Assembly (NCBI RefSeq): GCF_037203705.1
Contig: NZ_JBBCAT010000001.1
Coordinates: 2,081,418 to 2,145,417 of the forward strand
Length of the DNA stretch: 64,000 nucleotides
Direction of reading: 5' to 3'
Origin: Prosthecomicrobium sp. N25
GTDB lineage: Bacteria > Pseudomonadota > Alphaproteobacteria > Rhizobiales > Ancalomicrobiaceae
Shown: positions 18,202-27,064 of the stretch, piece after piece
How the letters are laid out: each line of letters starts with the position of its first letter
How positions within the stretch are numbered: position 1 is the stretch's first letter
Position numbers and translations under genes: made by a program
The notes under the pieces: model-generated
Databases searched by the model: none
Told to the model about the DNA's origin: nothing
Seen by the model: only the letters and a program-made list of their open reading frames with translations

Positions 18202-18234
18202 CGGCCCCGGCGCCCGGGAGGCCGGGCCCCTTCG

Positions 18235-18960
18235 TCAGACCCAGGCCTGGTCCCGGTGTTCCCATATCCGGCCGCTCTCCGCGAGGTCGGGGGCGAGCAG
18301 GCGCAGGAGGGCCGGCACGAGGACCTCCGGCGGATCCAGGGTGTCGGGATCCTCGCCAGGCATGGCCTTGGCGCGCATGGCCGTCCGGATCGGCCCGGGG
18401 CTCAACAGGTTGGCCTTCACCCCGGCGATCTCCCCCTCCTGGGCGTAGGTGACCACCATCGCCTCCAGGGCCGCCTTCGACACCGAGTAGAGGCCCCAGA
18501 AGGCGCGCAGCCGGCGCGCTGCGCCGGAGGTGAGGAACACACAGCGGCCGCTGCCGGACCGCCGCAGGAGCGGGTCGAGCGAACGCAGCAGCCGCCAGTT
18601 GGCCGTGACGTTGACGGTCATCACCTCGTCCCACACCTTCTGGTCGAGATGGGCGAGCGGCGACAGCACGCCGAGCACGCCGGCATTGCCGACCAGCCCG
18701 TCCACCTGGCCGAAACGCTCGAACAGCGCCGCGCCGAGCCGGTCGATGCCGTCGAGATCCTTGAGGTCGAGGGGGACCAGCGTGGCGGCGCCGCCGAAGC
18801 CGCGGATCTCGTCGTCGAGCTCCTCGAGGCCCCCGACGGTCCGGGCGACGGCGACCACGTGGGCACCCGCCCGCGCCACCTCGCGCGCGAACACGCGTCC
18901 GATGCCCCGGGAGGCGCCGGTGACGACGACGATGCGTCCGGAGAGGGAGGGCTCGGCCAT
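18235..18960 (-). CDS. SDR-family NAD(P)-dependent oxidoreductase
   Basis: 241 residues, classical short-chain dehydrogenase length. The cofactor motif TGASRGIG (14-21), NAG in VGNAGVLG, the catalytic serine in FLTSGAA and YxxxK in GLYSVSKAA are all present, followed by LLSPGPIRTAMR. It resembles the SDRs that sit beside purF in many Alphaproteobacteria. The substrate is unknown. ATG 18960 is chosen because AGGTGG lies about 11 bases before it; a GTG at 18972 would add four residues. Only 74 bases separate it from purF upstream, so co-transcription is likely. Confidence 0.9.
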   Translation of the reverse strand: MAEPSLSGRIVVVTGASRGIGRVFAREVARAGAHVVAVARTVGGLEELDDEIRGFGGAATLVPLDLKDLDGIDRLGAALFERFGQVDGLVGNAGVLGVLSPLAHLDQKVWDEVMTVNVTANWRLLRSLDPLLRRSGSGRCVFLTSGAARRLRAFWGLYSVSKAALEAMVVTYAQEGEIAGVKANLLSPGPIRTAMRAKAMPGEDPDTLDPPEVLVPALLRLLAPDLAESGRIWEHRDQAWV

Positions 18961-19034
18961 GAACGGTTCCACCTCGGAAAAAGTCCGGCGGGGTCCCGCC
19001 GGCCGGTTTCCAGTGGCCTATCGGCGGCCGCCGG

Positions 19035-20495
19035 TCAACTCGCTTCGGCGATCAGGTTGAGCTGCCGCACGTTGCTGGTCTGCGTCCGGTCGGTCAGCCG
19101 CGTCGGATACTCGCCCGTGAAGCAGGCGTCGCAATACTGCGGGATCTCGTTGTTGCGGCGCGCCTCGCCGACCGCCCGGTAGAGCCCGTCGATGCTCAGG
19201 AACGCCAGGCTGTCCACGTTGATGAAGCGCGCCAGCTCCTCGACCGACATCCTGGAGGCGATCAGCTTCGACTTCTCGGGCGTGTCGACCCCGTAGAAGC
19301 AGGGGTCGGTCGTCGGCGGCGAGGCGATGCGCATGTGCACCTCGGTCGCGCCGGCGTCCCGCACCATCTGGACGATCTTCTGCGAGGTGGTCCCGCGCAC
19401 GATGGAATCGTCGACGAGCACCACCCGCTTGCCTTCGATCACCGCCCGGTTCGGATTGTGCTTGAGCTTGACGCCCATGTGGCGGATGGAATCGGTCGGC
19501 TGGATGAAGGTCCGCCCCACATAGTGGTTGCGGATGATGCCGAGGTCGAAGGGCAGGCCCGAGGCCTCCGCGAAGCCCATGGCGGCCGGCGTCCCCGAAT
19601 CCGGGACGGGGATGACGACGTCGGCGGCCGCCGGCGTCTCGCGAGCCAGCTCGTGCCCGATCCGCTTGCGCACCGAGTAGATGCTCGTGCCGGCGATGAG
19701 CGAGTCGGGCCTCGCGAAATACACGTACTCGAAGATGCAGAAGCGTGACGGAACGGCCGCGAAGGGCTTCGAGCTCTCCACGCCCTCCTCGGTGATCACC
19801 ACCATTTCCCCCGGCTCGATCTCCCGGATCACGCGCCCGCCGATGATGTCGAGCGCGCAGGTCTCCGAGGCCAGCACGAAGGCGCCGTCCACGTGGCCGA
19901 GCACGAGCGGCCGCACCCCGAGGGGATCGCGCACGCCGATCATCTTCTTCTCGGACAGCGCCACGAAGGCGTAGGCGCCTTCGATCTGCCGGAGCGCGTC
20001 GACGAAACGGTCGACCAGATGCGCCTTGTCGGAGGTCGCCGTCAGGTGGATGACCGTCTCCGTGTCGGAGGTCGACTGGAAGATGGAGCCGCGCTTCTGC
20101 AACTGCCGCTGCAACGTCATGGCGTTGGTGATGTTGCCGTTGTGCGCCACCGAGAAGCCGCCGCCGTGGAACTCCGCGAACATCGGCTGCACGTTGCGCA
20201 GGATCTGGCCGCCCGTCGTGGCGTAGCGCGTATGGCCGATCGCCCGGTTGCCCTTCAGCCGGTCGATCACGCTGGGCTTGGCGAAGTTGTCGCCCACCAA
20301 GCCGATATGCCGCTCCACGTGGAACTGCTGGCCGTCGTAGGAGACGATGCCGGCTGCCTCCTGGCCGCGGTGCTGGAGGGCGTGCAGCCCGAGCGCCGTC
20401 AGCGCACCGGCCTCCGGGTGCCCGAACACGCCGAACACCCCACATTCCTCGTGCAGCGTGTCGTCGTCGGCCTGGAAGGGAAATCCGATGTCCAT
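19035..20495 (-). CDS. purF: amidophosphoribosyltransferase
   Basis: 486 residues. First committed enzyme of purine synthesis, forming 5-phosphoribosylamine from PRPP and glutamine. The Ntn-type glutaminase begins at C18 in HEECGVFGV, so a ~17-residue propeptide must be removed, as in the Bacillus-type enzyme. Cysteines in SETCALDIIG, DPCFYGVD and YCDACFTGEYPT match the [4Fe-4S] ligands of that subclass. The PRPP loop is VVLVDDSIVRGTTS. ATG 20495 gives MDIGFPFQADDD; the frame is open far upstream but only through low-complexity Pro/Arg sequence. It lies in the order radA-cvpA-purF-SDR. Confidence 0.97.
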   Translation of the reverse strand: MDIGFPFQADDDTLHEECGVFGVFGHPEAGALTALGLHALQHRGQEAAGIVSYDGQQFHVERHIGLVGDNFAKPSVIDRLKGNRAIGHTRYATTGGQILRNVQPMFAEFHGGGFSVAHNGNITNAMTLQRQLQKRGSIFQSTSDTETVIHLTATSDKAHLVDRFVDALRQIEGAYAFVALSEKKMIGVRDPLGVRPLVLGHVDGAFVLASETCALDIIGGRVIREIEPGEMVVITEEGVESSKPFAAVPSRFCIFEYVYFARPDSLIAGTSIYSVRKRIGHELARETPAAADVVIPVPDSGTPAAMGFAEASGLPFDLGIIRNHYVGRTFIQPTDSIRHMGVKLKHNPNRAVIEGKRVVLVDDSIVRGTTSQKIVQMVRDAGATEVHMRIASPPTTDPCFYGVDTPEKSKLIASRMSVEELARFINVDSLAFLSIDGLYRAVGEARRNNEIPQYCDACFTGEYPTRLTDRTQTSNVRQLNLIAEAS

Positions 20496-20880
20496 CACGC
20501 CCGCTCCGCTCTCGTCCGTTCCCGATCCGCCTCGCCGGGGCATCCGCCCCCGCCGGGGCATCCGCCCCCACCCGGCACCGCACCGGGTGCCGATCGGCCG
20601 GCAGGCCGCGCGCCGCGCGGTCGGCCGGAGGGGCCGTGAGGTGGCCGCCTTCGGGCAGCGGTCCCGCAAGGCACCGCCCCCCTTCGGTCTCGTCCGGTCC
20701 GGGCCTGACGGGTTCCTGGTTCGCCCCGCCGCCGACACCGGCCGTCGCGTGACGGTGGACCCCCGCCGGGGTCTCGGAAAGTCAAAGCGCCGGCCGCCCG
20801 CTATATCGGACGCCCGGGGATGGATTTCCAGTCCCGAACCCTCATGGCACCTGCGCGTCGTCGCCGCGGGTACCTGCGCC
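20496..20880. other. intergenic region between cvpA and purF
   Basis: 385 bases without a supportable gene. It holds an 18-base tandem duplication (20533-20568), a possible hairpin CGGCAC/GTGCCG near 20574-20593 and, on the minus strand, TTGACT near 20786, which might be a -35 element of a separate purF promoter although no good -10 follows. No purine riboswitch or PurR site was recognised. Confidence 0.4.
20533..20568. repeat. 18-bp perfect tandem duplication
   Basis: The unit CGCCGGGGCATCCGCCCC occurs at 20533-20550 and again at 20551-20568 without a gap, about 40-70 bases upstream of the purF start. Probably slipped-strand replication; no function is suggested. Confidence 0.9.
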
Positions 20881-21540
20881 TCACTGGCGCGTTGTGCCGG
20901 TGATCAGCTGGTCGAGCGACTTGCGCTCGCCGGTGTTGTAGGTGCCGGTCCGGTTGTCGGTCCGCTGCTGCGGAACTGGACGGGGATCCGCGTCCGGCTC
21001 GGCCGGGACGGTGTCGTTCCGGCCGCGGTTGCGCAGCTTGTTGAGGATCTGTTCCTCGGCGTTCTCCGGCAGCGCCGCGACCAGCTGCTGCCCGAGATAG
21101 TCGAGCACCGGCTTCGACTTGGCGCTCGACACCCATTTCGGCTGCTGCGCGGAGGGCACGAACCAGTTGAAGAACAGCATCGCGACGACCAGGAGCAGGA
21201 GGCCGCGCGCGGCGCCGAACAGGAACCCGGCGGACCGGTCGAGCGCCCCGAAGGCCGAATCGAGCACGAAGTCGGACATCTTCATGGTGATGTAGCTGAC
21301 CACGATCAGCGTCACCACGAAGATGCCGCCGATGGTCACGCCCAGCGCCACGTACTCGTTGTTGATGTACTGCTTGGCATAGGGCAGGAGCGGCTTGTGG
21401 AAATAGTAGGCGGCGCCTGCGGCCGCTGCCCATGAGGCGATCGAGAACACCTCGCGGATGAGGCCTCGATACATGGCGAGGAGCGCGGAAACGAGCACGA
21501 CGACGAGCACGATGCCGTCGAGAACCGTCAGGAAATCCAT
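20881..21540 (-). CDS. cvpA: CvpA family membrane protein
   Basis: 219 residues. Four membrane helices in the first ~125 residues with the family's YRGLIREVFSIASW and DRSAGFLFGAARGLLLL segments, then a soluble, Asn/Gln/Thr-rich tail. CvpA proteins were named for colicin V production in E. coli and are linked to envelope robustness; the molecular role is not settled. The radA-cvpA-purF order is common. The 17-base gap after radA indicates co-transcription. Confidence 0.92.
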   Translation of the reverse strand: MDFLTVLDGIVLVVVLVSALLAMYRGLIREVFSIASWAAAAGAAYYFHKPLLPYAKQYINNEYVALGVTIGGIFVVTLIVVSYITMKMSDFVLDSAFGALDRSAGFLFGAARGLLLLVVAMLFFNWFVPSAQQPKWVSSAKSKPVLDYLGQQLVAALPENAEEQILNKLRNRGRNDTVPAEPDADPRPVPQQRTDNRTGTYNTGERKSLDQLITGTTRQ

Positions 21541-21557
21541 TGCGCCAAACCCGCCGC

Positions 21558-23057
21558 TCAGTATGACCCGCCGGCCTGCCGGCCCGGGAGCCTCTCGATA
21601 CCACGATTCCCTGCCGCCCGGCGATCCCGGTCGAAGGCCACCGCGCCCCGGTCGGCCGGCGGCTGCCCGCCGGTGCCCGTCCCCGCGGCGATGCGGGCGA
21701 CGAGGTCGACCAACGCGTCGACGCCCCCGACCCCCATCGTGGTCCCGGCGTCGCCGAGCGACGCTGCGGGGACCAGGCCGCCCGTGAAGCCGAGCCGCTC
21801 GGCCTCCTTCAGCCGCTGCTCGGCCCGCGCCACGGGCCGCACGGACCCGGACAGGCTGACCTCGCCGAAATAGACACTATTCCGCGGAAGAGCAACCCCG
21901 GTGGCCGAGGACACCAGCGCCGCCGCGACCGCCAGGTCGGCGGCCGGTTCCTGGATGCGCAGCCCGCCGGCGACGTTCAGGTAGACGTCGTGGCTCGAAA
22001 GCCGCACCCCGCAATGGGCGTCGAGCACGGCCAGGATCATGGACAGCCGGCTGCCGTCCCAGCCGACCACCGCGCGGCGCGGGGTACCGAGCGAGGTCGG
22101 CGCCACCAGGGCCTGGATCTCGACCAGGAGGGGCCGTGACCCTTCCATGCCGGCGAACACCGCCGCGCCCGGCGCCTTGCCGTCGCGCTCGCCCAAGAAG
22201 AGCTCGGAAGGGTTGGCGACCTCCTCGAGCCCGCGTCCCGTCATCTCGAAGACGCCGATCTCGTCCGTCGCCCCGAATCGGTTCTTCACGGCCCGGAGCA
22301 CGCGGAACCGGTCGCCGCCGTCCCCCTCGAAGTAGAGCACCGCGTCGACCATGTGCTCGACCACCCTCGGTCCGGCGATCTGGCCGTCCTTAGTGACGTG
22401 CCCGACCAGCACGACCGCTGCGCCGCTCGCCTTGGCATAGCGGATCAGGGCCTGCGCCGCAGCCCGCACCTGCGTCACGGTGCCGGGCGCCGATTCGGCC
22501 GTCTCGGTCCACAGGGTCTGGATCGAATCGACCACCACCAGCGCCGGTGTCTCGCCCGCCTGCAGGGTCGCGAGGATGTCCTCCACGCTCGTCTCGGCGG
22601 CGAGCGCTACCGGAGCCCCGCCGAGGCCCAGCCGCTCGGCCCTGAGCCGCACCTGCGCGACCGCCTCCTCGCCCGACACGTAGACCACCCGATGCCCGCC
22701 GGCGGCGAGGCGTGCCGCCGCCTGGATCAGGAGCGTGGACTTTCCGATCCCCGGGTCGCCGCCGATCAGCACCGCCGATCCGCGCACGAAGCCGCCGCCG
22801 GTCACCCGGTCGAGCTCCGGCATGTGGCTGACGATCCGGGGCGCCTCCTTGGCCTCCCCCGAGAGGCCGACGAGGGGGAAGACCCGGCCCTTGCGCGCCG
22901 TCACCGCGATGCTGCGCGGGCCCGCGCCGACGCCCGAGCCGCCGTCGTCCTCCTCCGAGACCGTGTTCCACTCGCCGCAGCCGTCGCATCGGCCCGCCCA
23001 GCGTGCGGTCACCGTGCCGCAGTTCTGGCATACGAAGCGGCTTGAACGTTTCGCCAT
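21558..23057 (-). CDS. radA: DNA repair protein RadA
   Basis: 499 residues. The N-terminal C4 zinc finger has C10, C13, C24 and C27; the RecA-like ATPase has Walker A GDPGIGKST (100-108), the RadA signature KNRFG, and a C-terminal Lon-protease-like domain without the catalytic dyad, ending in a Pro/Arg-rich tail. RadA is a hexameric helicase that extends D-loops in recombinational repair. All motifs are intact. A LexA-like site lies 41 bases upstream of the start, suggesting damage control. 95 bases separate it from alr. Confidence 0.96.
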   Translation of the reverse strand: MAKRSSRFVCQNCGTVTARWAGRCDGCGEWNTVSEEDDGGSGVGAGPRSIAVTARKGRVFPLVGLSGEAKEAPRIVSHMPELDRVTGGGFVRGSAVLIGGDPGIGKSTLLIQAAARLAAGGHRVVYVSGEEAVAQVRLRAERLGLGGAPVALAAETSVEDILATLQAGETPALVVVDSIQTLWTETAESAPGTVTQVRAAAQALIRYAKASGAAVVLVGHVTKDGQIAGPRVVEHMVDAVLYFEGDGGDRFRVLRAVKNRFGATDEIGVFEMTGRGLEEVANPSELFLGERDGKAPGAAVFAGMEGSRPLLVEIQALVAPTSLGTPRRAVVGWDGSRLSMILAVLDAHCGVRLSSHDVYLNVAGGLRIQEPAADLAVAAALVSSATGVALPRNSVYFGEVSLSGSVRPVARAEQRLKEAERLGFTGGLVPAASLGDAGTTMGVGGVDALVDLVARIAAGTGTGGQPPADRGAVAFDRDRRAAGNRGIERLPGRQAGGSY

Positions 23058-23097
23058 GGAATCGCCTCTCGGGAACGGATCGGGATGCTGCCCGATT

Positions 23098-23112
23098 GTT
23101 CTCGTTTTGTAC
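23098..23112. promoter_or_regulatory. putative LexA (SOS) box upstream of radA
   Basis: The sequence GTTCTCGTTTTGTAC fits the alphaproteobacterial LexA consensus GTTC-N7-GTTC with one mismatch in the second half, including the usual T-rich spacer. It lies 41-55 bases before the radA start codon, in an intergenic stretch that is AT-rich for this region. Inference from motif and position only. Confidence 0.5.
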
Positions 23113-23152
23113 AGGGGTTATCGGCGCCATTTGAGTAGGCTGGCGAATCCGT

Positions 23153-24277
23153 TCACGTCTCGTCGAGATAGGCACGTTGAAAGCGAAGGCCGAGGCCCGT
23201 GAGCACCTCGTAGTCGATGGTCCCCATGGCCGCCGCGACGTCCCCCAGCCCGACATGGTCGCCGATCAGTTCGACCGCCGTCCCGCGGCAGGCCCCCGGC
23301 ACGTCGGTGACGTCGACGGCCATCAGGTCCATCGAGATCCGCCCGAGAATGGGGACGACCCGGCCGCCGATCGCCACCCGGCCGCCCGGCCGGCCGTCCT
23401 CGGCGGATGCGGCCCGGCGGTAGCCGTCCGCATAGCCGACGGACAGGATCGCGACCCGGGAATCCCGGCGCAGCGTCTCCGCCGCCCCGTAGCCGACCGT
23501 CTCCCCCGCCGCGACCCGGCGGATCCGGAGGATCGGCGCGGAGAGATGCAGGACGGGCATCATCGGCGAGGGCCGTCCGCTGCGCACCGCGCCGCCGTAG
23601 AGCGCCACGCCGGGCCGGACGAGCCCCGCCTGGTAGTCCGCCCCGAGGAAGATCCCCGCCGAGTTGGCGAGCGAGGCCGGCAGGCCGGGAAAGAGCGCCG
23701 CCGCGGCCCGGAACCGCTCGAGCTGCCGCCCGTTCAGCGGGTGCTCCGGCTCGTCCGCGCAAGCGAGATGGCTCATCACGAGATGCGGGTCCGCGGCCGC
23801 CAGCAGGTCCGCCCGGCCCGCGAGCGCCCGCGCCTCCTCGAGGTCGAGCCCGAGCCGGTTCATGCCCGTGTCGACATGCAGCGCGGAGGGGAGGGGGCGC
23901 CCCCGGGCGCGCCCGGCCGCCGCCCAGGCCTCGACCTCGTCGGGCGACCCGAGCACCGGCCGCAGCCCGGCGTCCGCCAGCACGTCGACGGCACCCGGAA
24001 AGAGCCCGTTGAGGACGTAGATCACCGCGTCGGGCGCCACCGTGCGGGCGCGCAGCCCTTCCTCCGGATGGGCCACGAAGAAGGTGAGGCAGCCGGCGTC
24101 GTGGAGCCGGCGCACGGCGGGGCCGATCCCGATCCCGTAGGCGTCGGCCTTGACCACCGCTGCGCATTCCGCCGGCGCCGCGCGCGCGGCGAGGTCGCGC
24201 CAGTTGGCCTCCAGGGCGGCGAGGTCGATGGTCAGGCGCGCCCCCGCGAGCCCGGTGTCGAGGGATTCGAGCGTCAT
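23153..24277 (-). CDS. alr: alanine racemase
   Basis: 374 residues, normal length. It is a PLP enzyme that makes D-alanine for peptidoglycan. The PLP lysine is K43 in VVKADAYGIG; the second catalytic residue is the tyrosine in TVGYGAAE; ISMDLMAVDVTDV and the N-terminal TIDLAALEANWR are family hallmarks. ATG 24277 is taken because the upstream extension of the frame is antisense to the next gene and has no domain. In related genomes alr often follows dnaB directly; here a 7.6-kb block separates them. Confidence 0.96.
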   Translation of the reverse strand: MTLESLDTGLAGARLTIDLAALEANWRDLAARAAPAECAAVVKADAYGIGIGPAVRRLHDAGCLTFFVAHPEEGLRARTVAPDAVIYVLNGLFPGAVDVLADAGLRPVLGSPDEVEAWAAAGRARGRPLPSALHVDTGMNRLGLDLEEARALAGRADLLAAADPHLVMSHLACADEPEHPLNGRQLERFRAAAALFPGLPASLANSAGIFLGADYQAGLVRPGVALYGGAVRSGRPSPMMPVLHLSAPILRIRRVAAGETVGYGAAETLRRDSRVAILSVGYADGYRRAASAEDGRPGGRVAIGGRVVPILGRISMDLMAVDVTDVPGACRGTAVELIGDHVGLGDVAAAMGTIDYEVLTGLGLRFQRAYLDET

Positions 24278-24391
24278 GCCCGGAGTGGGCCCCCGGGTCG
24301 CAGCGGTGTCAAGGCGAGGCGCGCCCGCCCCTTGCCCCGCGCCGAGGCTCCGTGGGATCGTTCTTGCATCGTCAACCGCGGGCCGATTCCG

Positions 24392-24994
24392 ATGCCGGAG
24401 AGCATATCCGCCTGGGCCCGGGGCCGGGTCGTCCGCTGGAACGACCCGGAGGGCTACGGCTTCCTGGCGCCCGACGCGGGCGGCCCGGACCTGTTCTTCC
24501 ATGTCACCGCGCTCCCCTTCGGCGGCCGCCGGCCGGCGCCGGGCGAGACGGTGGAGTTCCAGCCCGGCCTCGACGAGCGGGGCCGCCCGCGCGCGGTGGC
24601 GGTCCGCTTCGAGGGCGGCTGGCTCGCCTTCCGCCCGCCGAGCCTGCCGACCGGCGTCGTGCTCGCCTTCCTGGCCCTCGTCCTCGCGGCGAGCCTCTGG
24701 CGCGGCCTGCCCTGGTGGACGCCGGCCGTCTACCTAGTCATGAGCGCCCTGTCGGGCCTCGCCTATACGGTCGACAAGGGCCGCGCCGAGCGCTTCGAGC
24801 GCCGCGTCTCGGAACGGACCCTGCACGCGCTCGATCTCCTCGGCGGCTGGCCGGGAGGCCTGATCGTCAGCCAGTCGCTCCGCCACAAGACCGCCAAGCT
24901 GTCCTTCCGGGTGATCTTCTGGGTGATCGCCGCCGCCCACGTGGCCTTCTGGCTGACGGTGCTCGGCGGCGCCCGCGTCTGGACCTACCTCTGA
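24392..24994 (+). CDS. cold-shock domain plus DUF1294 membrane protein
   Basis: 200 residues. Residues ~9-75 are a cold-shock nucleic-acid-binding domain, with GRVVRWNDPEGYGFL (RNP1-like) and LFFHVTAL (RNP2-like). The rest is a DUF1294 membrane domain with about four helices; its hallmark YTVDKGRAERFERRVSERTL and LGGWPGGLIVSQSLRHKTAK loop is clear. Such fusions are known but have no assigned role; they might tether an RNA-binding domain to the membrane. It diverges from alr, with 114 bases between the starts, and ends seven bases before the convergent MFS gene. Confidence 0.9.
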   Translation: MPESISAWARGRVVRWNDPEGYGFLAPDAGGPDLFFHVTALPFGGRRPAPGETVEFQPGLDERGRPRAVAVRFEGGWLAFRPPSLPTGVVLAFLALVLAASLWRGLPWWTPAVYLVMSALSGLAYTVDKGRAERFERRVSERTLHALDLLGGWPGGLIVSQSLRHKTAKLSFRVIFWVIAAAHVAFWLTVLGGARVWTYL

Positions 24995-25001
24995 CGCCGC
25001 T

Positions 25002-26549
25002 TCAGTGGACGGCGGGCCCCGTCCCCGCCACCGGGGCGCCGCGCCGCGTGACGAACGGAATGGCGGCGAGGCCTGCGAAGGTGACGGCCGCGAGCATCAG
25101 CCAGGCCTCGTCGACCGCGAGCGTCAGCCCGCCCTTCTCGATCAGCGGCCTCAGGTAGGCCATCGCCATCGGGTCGAGCGGCCCGGGCGCGCGGCCCTGT
25201 ACGAGGCCCTCGGGGATGCCCAGGAAACGGGCGGCGTCGAGGTCCCCGGCCGTCAGCCGGTCGAGCAGCCGGCGTCCGTGCTCCTCCGCGCGGCCGAACA
25301 GCAGCGTGTCGACCAGCGCGATGCCGATCGCGCCGCCGAGGTTTCGCATCAGGTTGAAGAGCCCGCTCGCGTCCGGCACCCGCTCGGCCGGCAGGTGCCC
25401 GAGCGCGAGGCGGGTCGGCGGCAGCAGGCAGAGCATGATCGCTGCGCCGCGGACCACCTGGGGCAGGACCATCTCCCGCCCGTCCGTCTGCGGCGTGTCG
25501 AAGCCGGAGAGCGCCAGGCCGGCCCCGAACAGCGCGAAGCCGACCGCAGTCAGGATCCGCGGATCGAACCGCCGCTCGAGCTCCACCGCGACCGGGGCGC
25601 CGACCAGCTGGGCGAGGCCGGTCGCCAGCATGATCGTGCCGATCGCGAAGGCCCCGTGCCCGCGCACGAGGCCGAGGAAGACCGGCATCAGGTAGACCGA
25701 GCCGTAGAGGCCCATGCCGAGCACGAAGCTGAGCGCGCAGCCGATCGCGAAGTCCCGGTCTCGGAAGGTCGAGAGATCGACCACCGGTTTCGCCCGCCGC
25801 AGCGTCCGCAGCACGAAGACGAGGCCGGCAGCCACGAAGCCGACGAGGAGCCCGAGCACGACCGGCGATGTCCAGCCGCGGCCCGGCGCCTCCTTGAGCC
25901 CGATCTCGAGCGCGGCCAGGGACAGCGCCATGAGGGCCAGCGAGACGATGTCGAGCTCGGCCGCCACCCGCCGCTCCAGCGGCTCGCGCGGCAGGAGCGC
26001 CGCCCCGGCGAGCGCCGACAGCACCCCCGGCGCGACGTTCACCAGGAAGAGCCAGTGCCAGGAGGCGGTGTCGGTGATCCATCCCCCCGCCACCGGGCCG
26101 GCCGTCGGAGCGAGTACCGCCAGGAGGCCGGCGATCGTGGTTGCTCGCCCCTGCGTGGCGAAGGGGAAGAGCAGGAAGACGGCCGAGAAGACGGCCGGGA
26201 TCAGCGTGCCGCCCGCGAAGCCCTGGAGCACCCGCCAGGCGACGAGCTGGCCGAAGCCGCTCGAGGCCGCGCAGCCGATCGACGCCAGGGTGAAGACCGA
26301 GACCGCCGCGATGAACAGCCGGCGCATGCCGAGCAGCCGCGTCAGCCAGCCGGTGAGCGGGATCGCGATCACCTCGGCGATCAGGTAGGCGGTCTGGATC
26401 CAGCTCATCCGGTCCGCCGGGATGTCCAGCGCACCGCGGATCGCCGGCAGCGACGTGGCCACGATCTGGATGTCCAGGATGGCCATGAACATGCCGACGC
26501 ACATGGCGCCGAACCCGCCCCACAGGCGCAGGCCCGAGGGCGGCGTCAT
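25002..26549 (-). CDS. MFS drug/metabolite exporter, DHA2 (EmrB/QacA) family
   Basis: 515 residues with 14 predicted membrane helices. The start FMAILDIQIVATSLPAIRG and the motif GWLTRLLGMRR (motif A) identify the DHA2 proton-antiport family; AGGTLIPAVF and the LAPTAGPVAGG motif C support export direction. Its ATG overlaps the stop of the methyltransferase gene (ATGA at 26549-26546), which in turn overlaps the polyketide synthase gene, so the three are translationally coupled. The simplest reading is that it exports the methylated polyketide; it could also be a general multidrug pump. Confidence 0.9.
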   Translation of the reverse strand: MTPPSGLRLWGGFGAMCVGMFMAILDIQIVATSLPAIRGALDIPADRMSWIQTAYLIAEVIAIPLTGWLTRLLGMRRLFIAAVSVFTLASIGCAASSGFGQLVAWRVLQGFAGGTLIPAVFSAVFLLFPFATQGRATTIAGLLAVLAPTAGPVAGGWITDTASWHWLFLVNVAPGVLSALAGAALLPREPLERRVAAELDIVSLALMALSLAALEIGLKEAPGRGWTSPVVLGLLVGFVAAGLVFVLRTLRRAKPVVDLSTFRDRDFAIGCALSFVLGMGLYGSVYLMPVFLGLVRGHGAFAIGTIMLATGLAQLVGAPVAVELERRFDPRILTAVGFALFGAGLALSGFDTPQTDGREMVLPQVVRGAAIMLCLLPPTRLALGHLPAERVPDASGLFNLMRNLGGAIGIALVDTLLFGRAEEHGRRLLDRLTAGDLDAARFLGIPEGLVQGRAPGPLDPMAMAYLRPLIEKGGLTLAVDEAWLMLAAVTFAGLAAIPFVTRRGAPVAGTGPAVH

Positions 26550-27064
26550 CGACCCTCGCTCCGGGCCCCGGCCAGCGCCGCGTCCTCGGCGCGGATCCGC
26601 ACGACGAGGATCCCGGCGTTGAGGAGCGAGAACAGCGCCGCCGTCCCGGGCAGCCCGAAGGCGAGGGGCAGGAGCGCGATCTCGAGGACCACCACCACGT
26701 AGTTGGGATGGCGCAGGTAGCGGTAGGGCCCGCGCGCCACGAGCGGCGCGCCCGGTACCACGATGATCCGCGTCGTCCAGCGCTCCCCGAGGCTCGCCAG
26801 CGTCCAGACCCGGAGCGCCTGCACGGCCGCATAGGCCCCGACGAGGGGCCAGGACAGGGTGACGGGCCCCGGGGGCAGCCCCAAGGCCGCCAGCCAGAGG
26901 ACGACGAGCCATAGGCCGTGCACCGCCACCATCGCCGGGTAGTGCGCGCCGCCCACCTCGTAGGCCCCGCGTGCGGCGAGCCGCCGCTCGTGCCGGGCCG
27001 ACAGCACGAGCTCCCCGAGGCGTTGTAGCGTCACCAGCGCGAGGACGAGAACCGCTGCGCTCAT
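26546..27064 (-). CDS. isoprenylcysteine carboxyl methyltransferase-family protein (BpsB/SrsB-like)
   Basis: 172 residues with four to five membrane helices. The catalytic-end signature ICMT motif is visible as GPYRYLRHPNYVVVVLE (~118-134). Family members use SAM to methylate carboxyl or hydroxyl groups of lipophilic substrates. In Bacillus the homologue beside the type III PKS BpsA methylates alkylpyrones, and similar pairs occur in other bacteria, so here it probably O-methylates the product of the adjacent synthase. ATG 27064 overlaps the synthase stop (ATGA), and its own stop overlaps the exporter ATG. Confidence 0.88.
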   Translation of the reverse strand: MSAAVLVLALVTLQRLGELVLSARHERRLAARGAYEVGGAHYPAMVAVHGLWLVVLWLAALGLPPGPVTLSWPLVGAYAAVQALRVWTLASLGERWTTRIIVVPGAPLVARGPYRYLRHPNYVVVVLEIALLPLAFGLPGTAALFSLLNAGILVVRIRAEDAALAGARSEGR

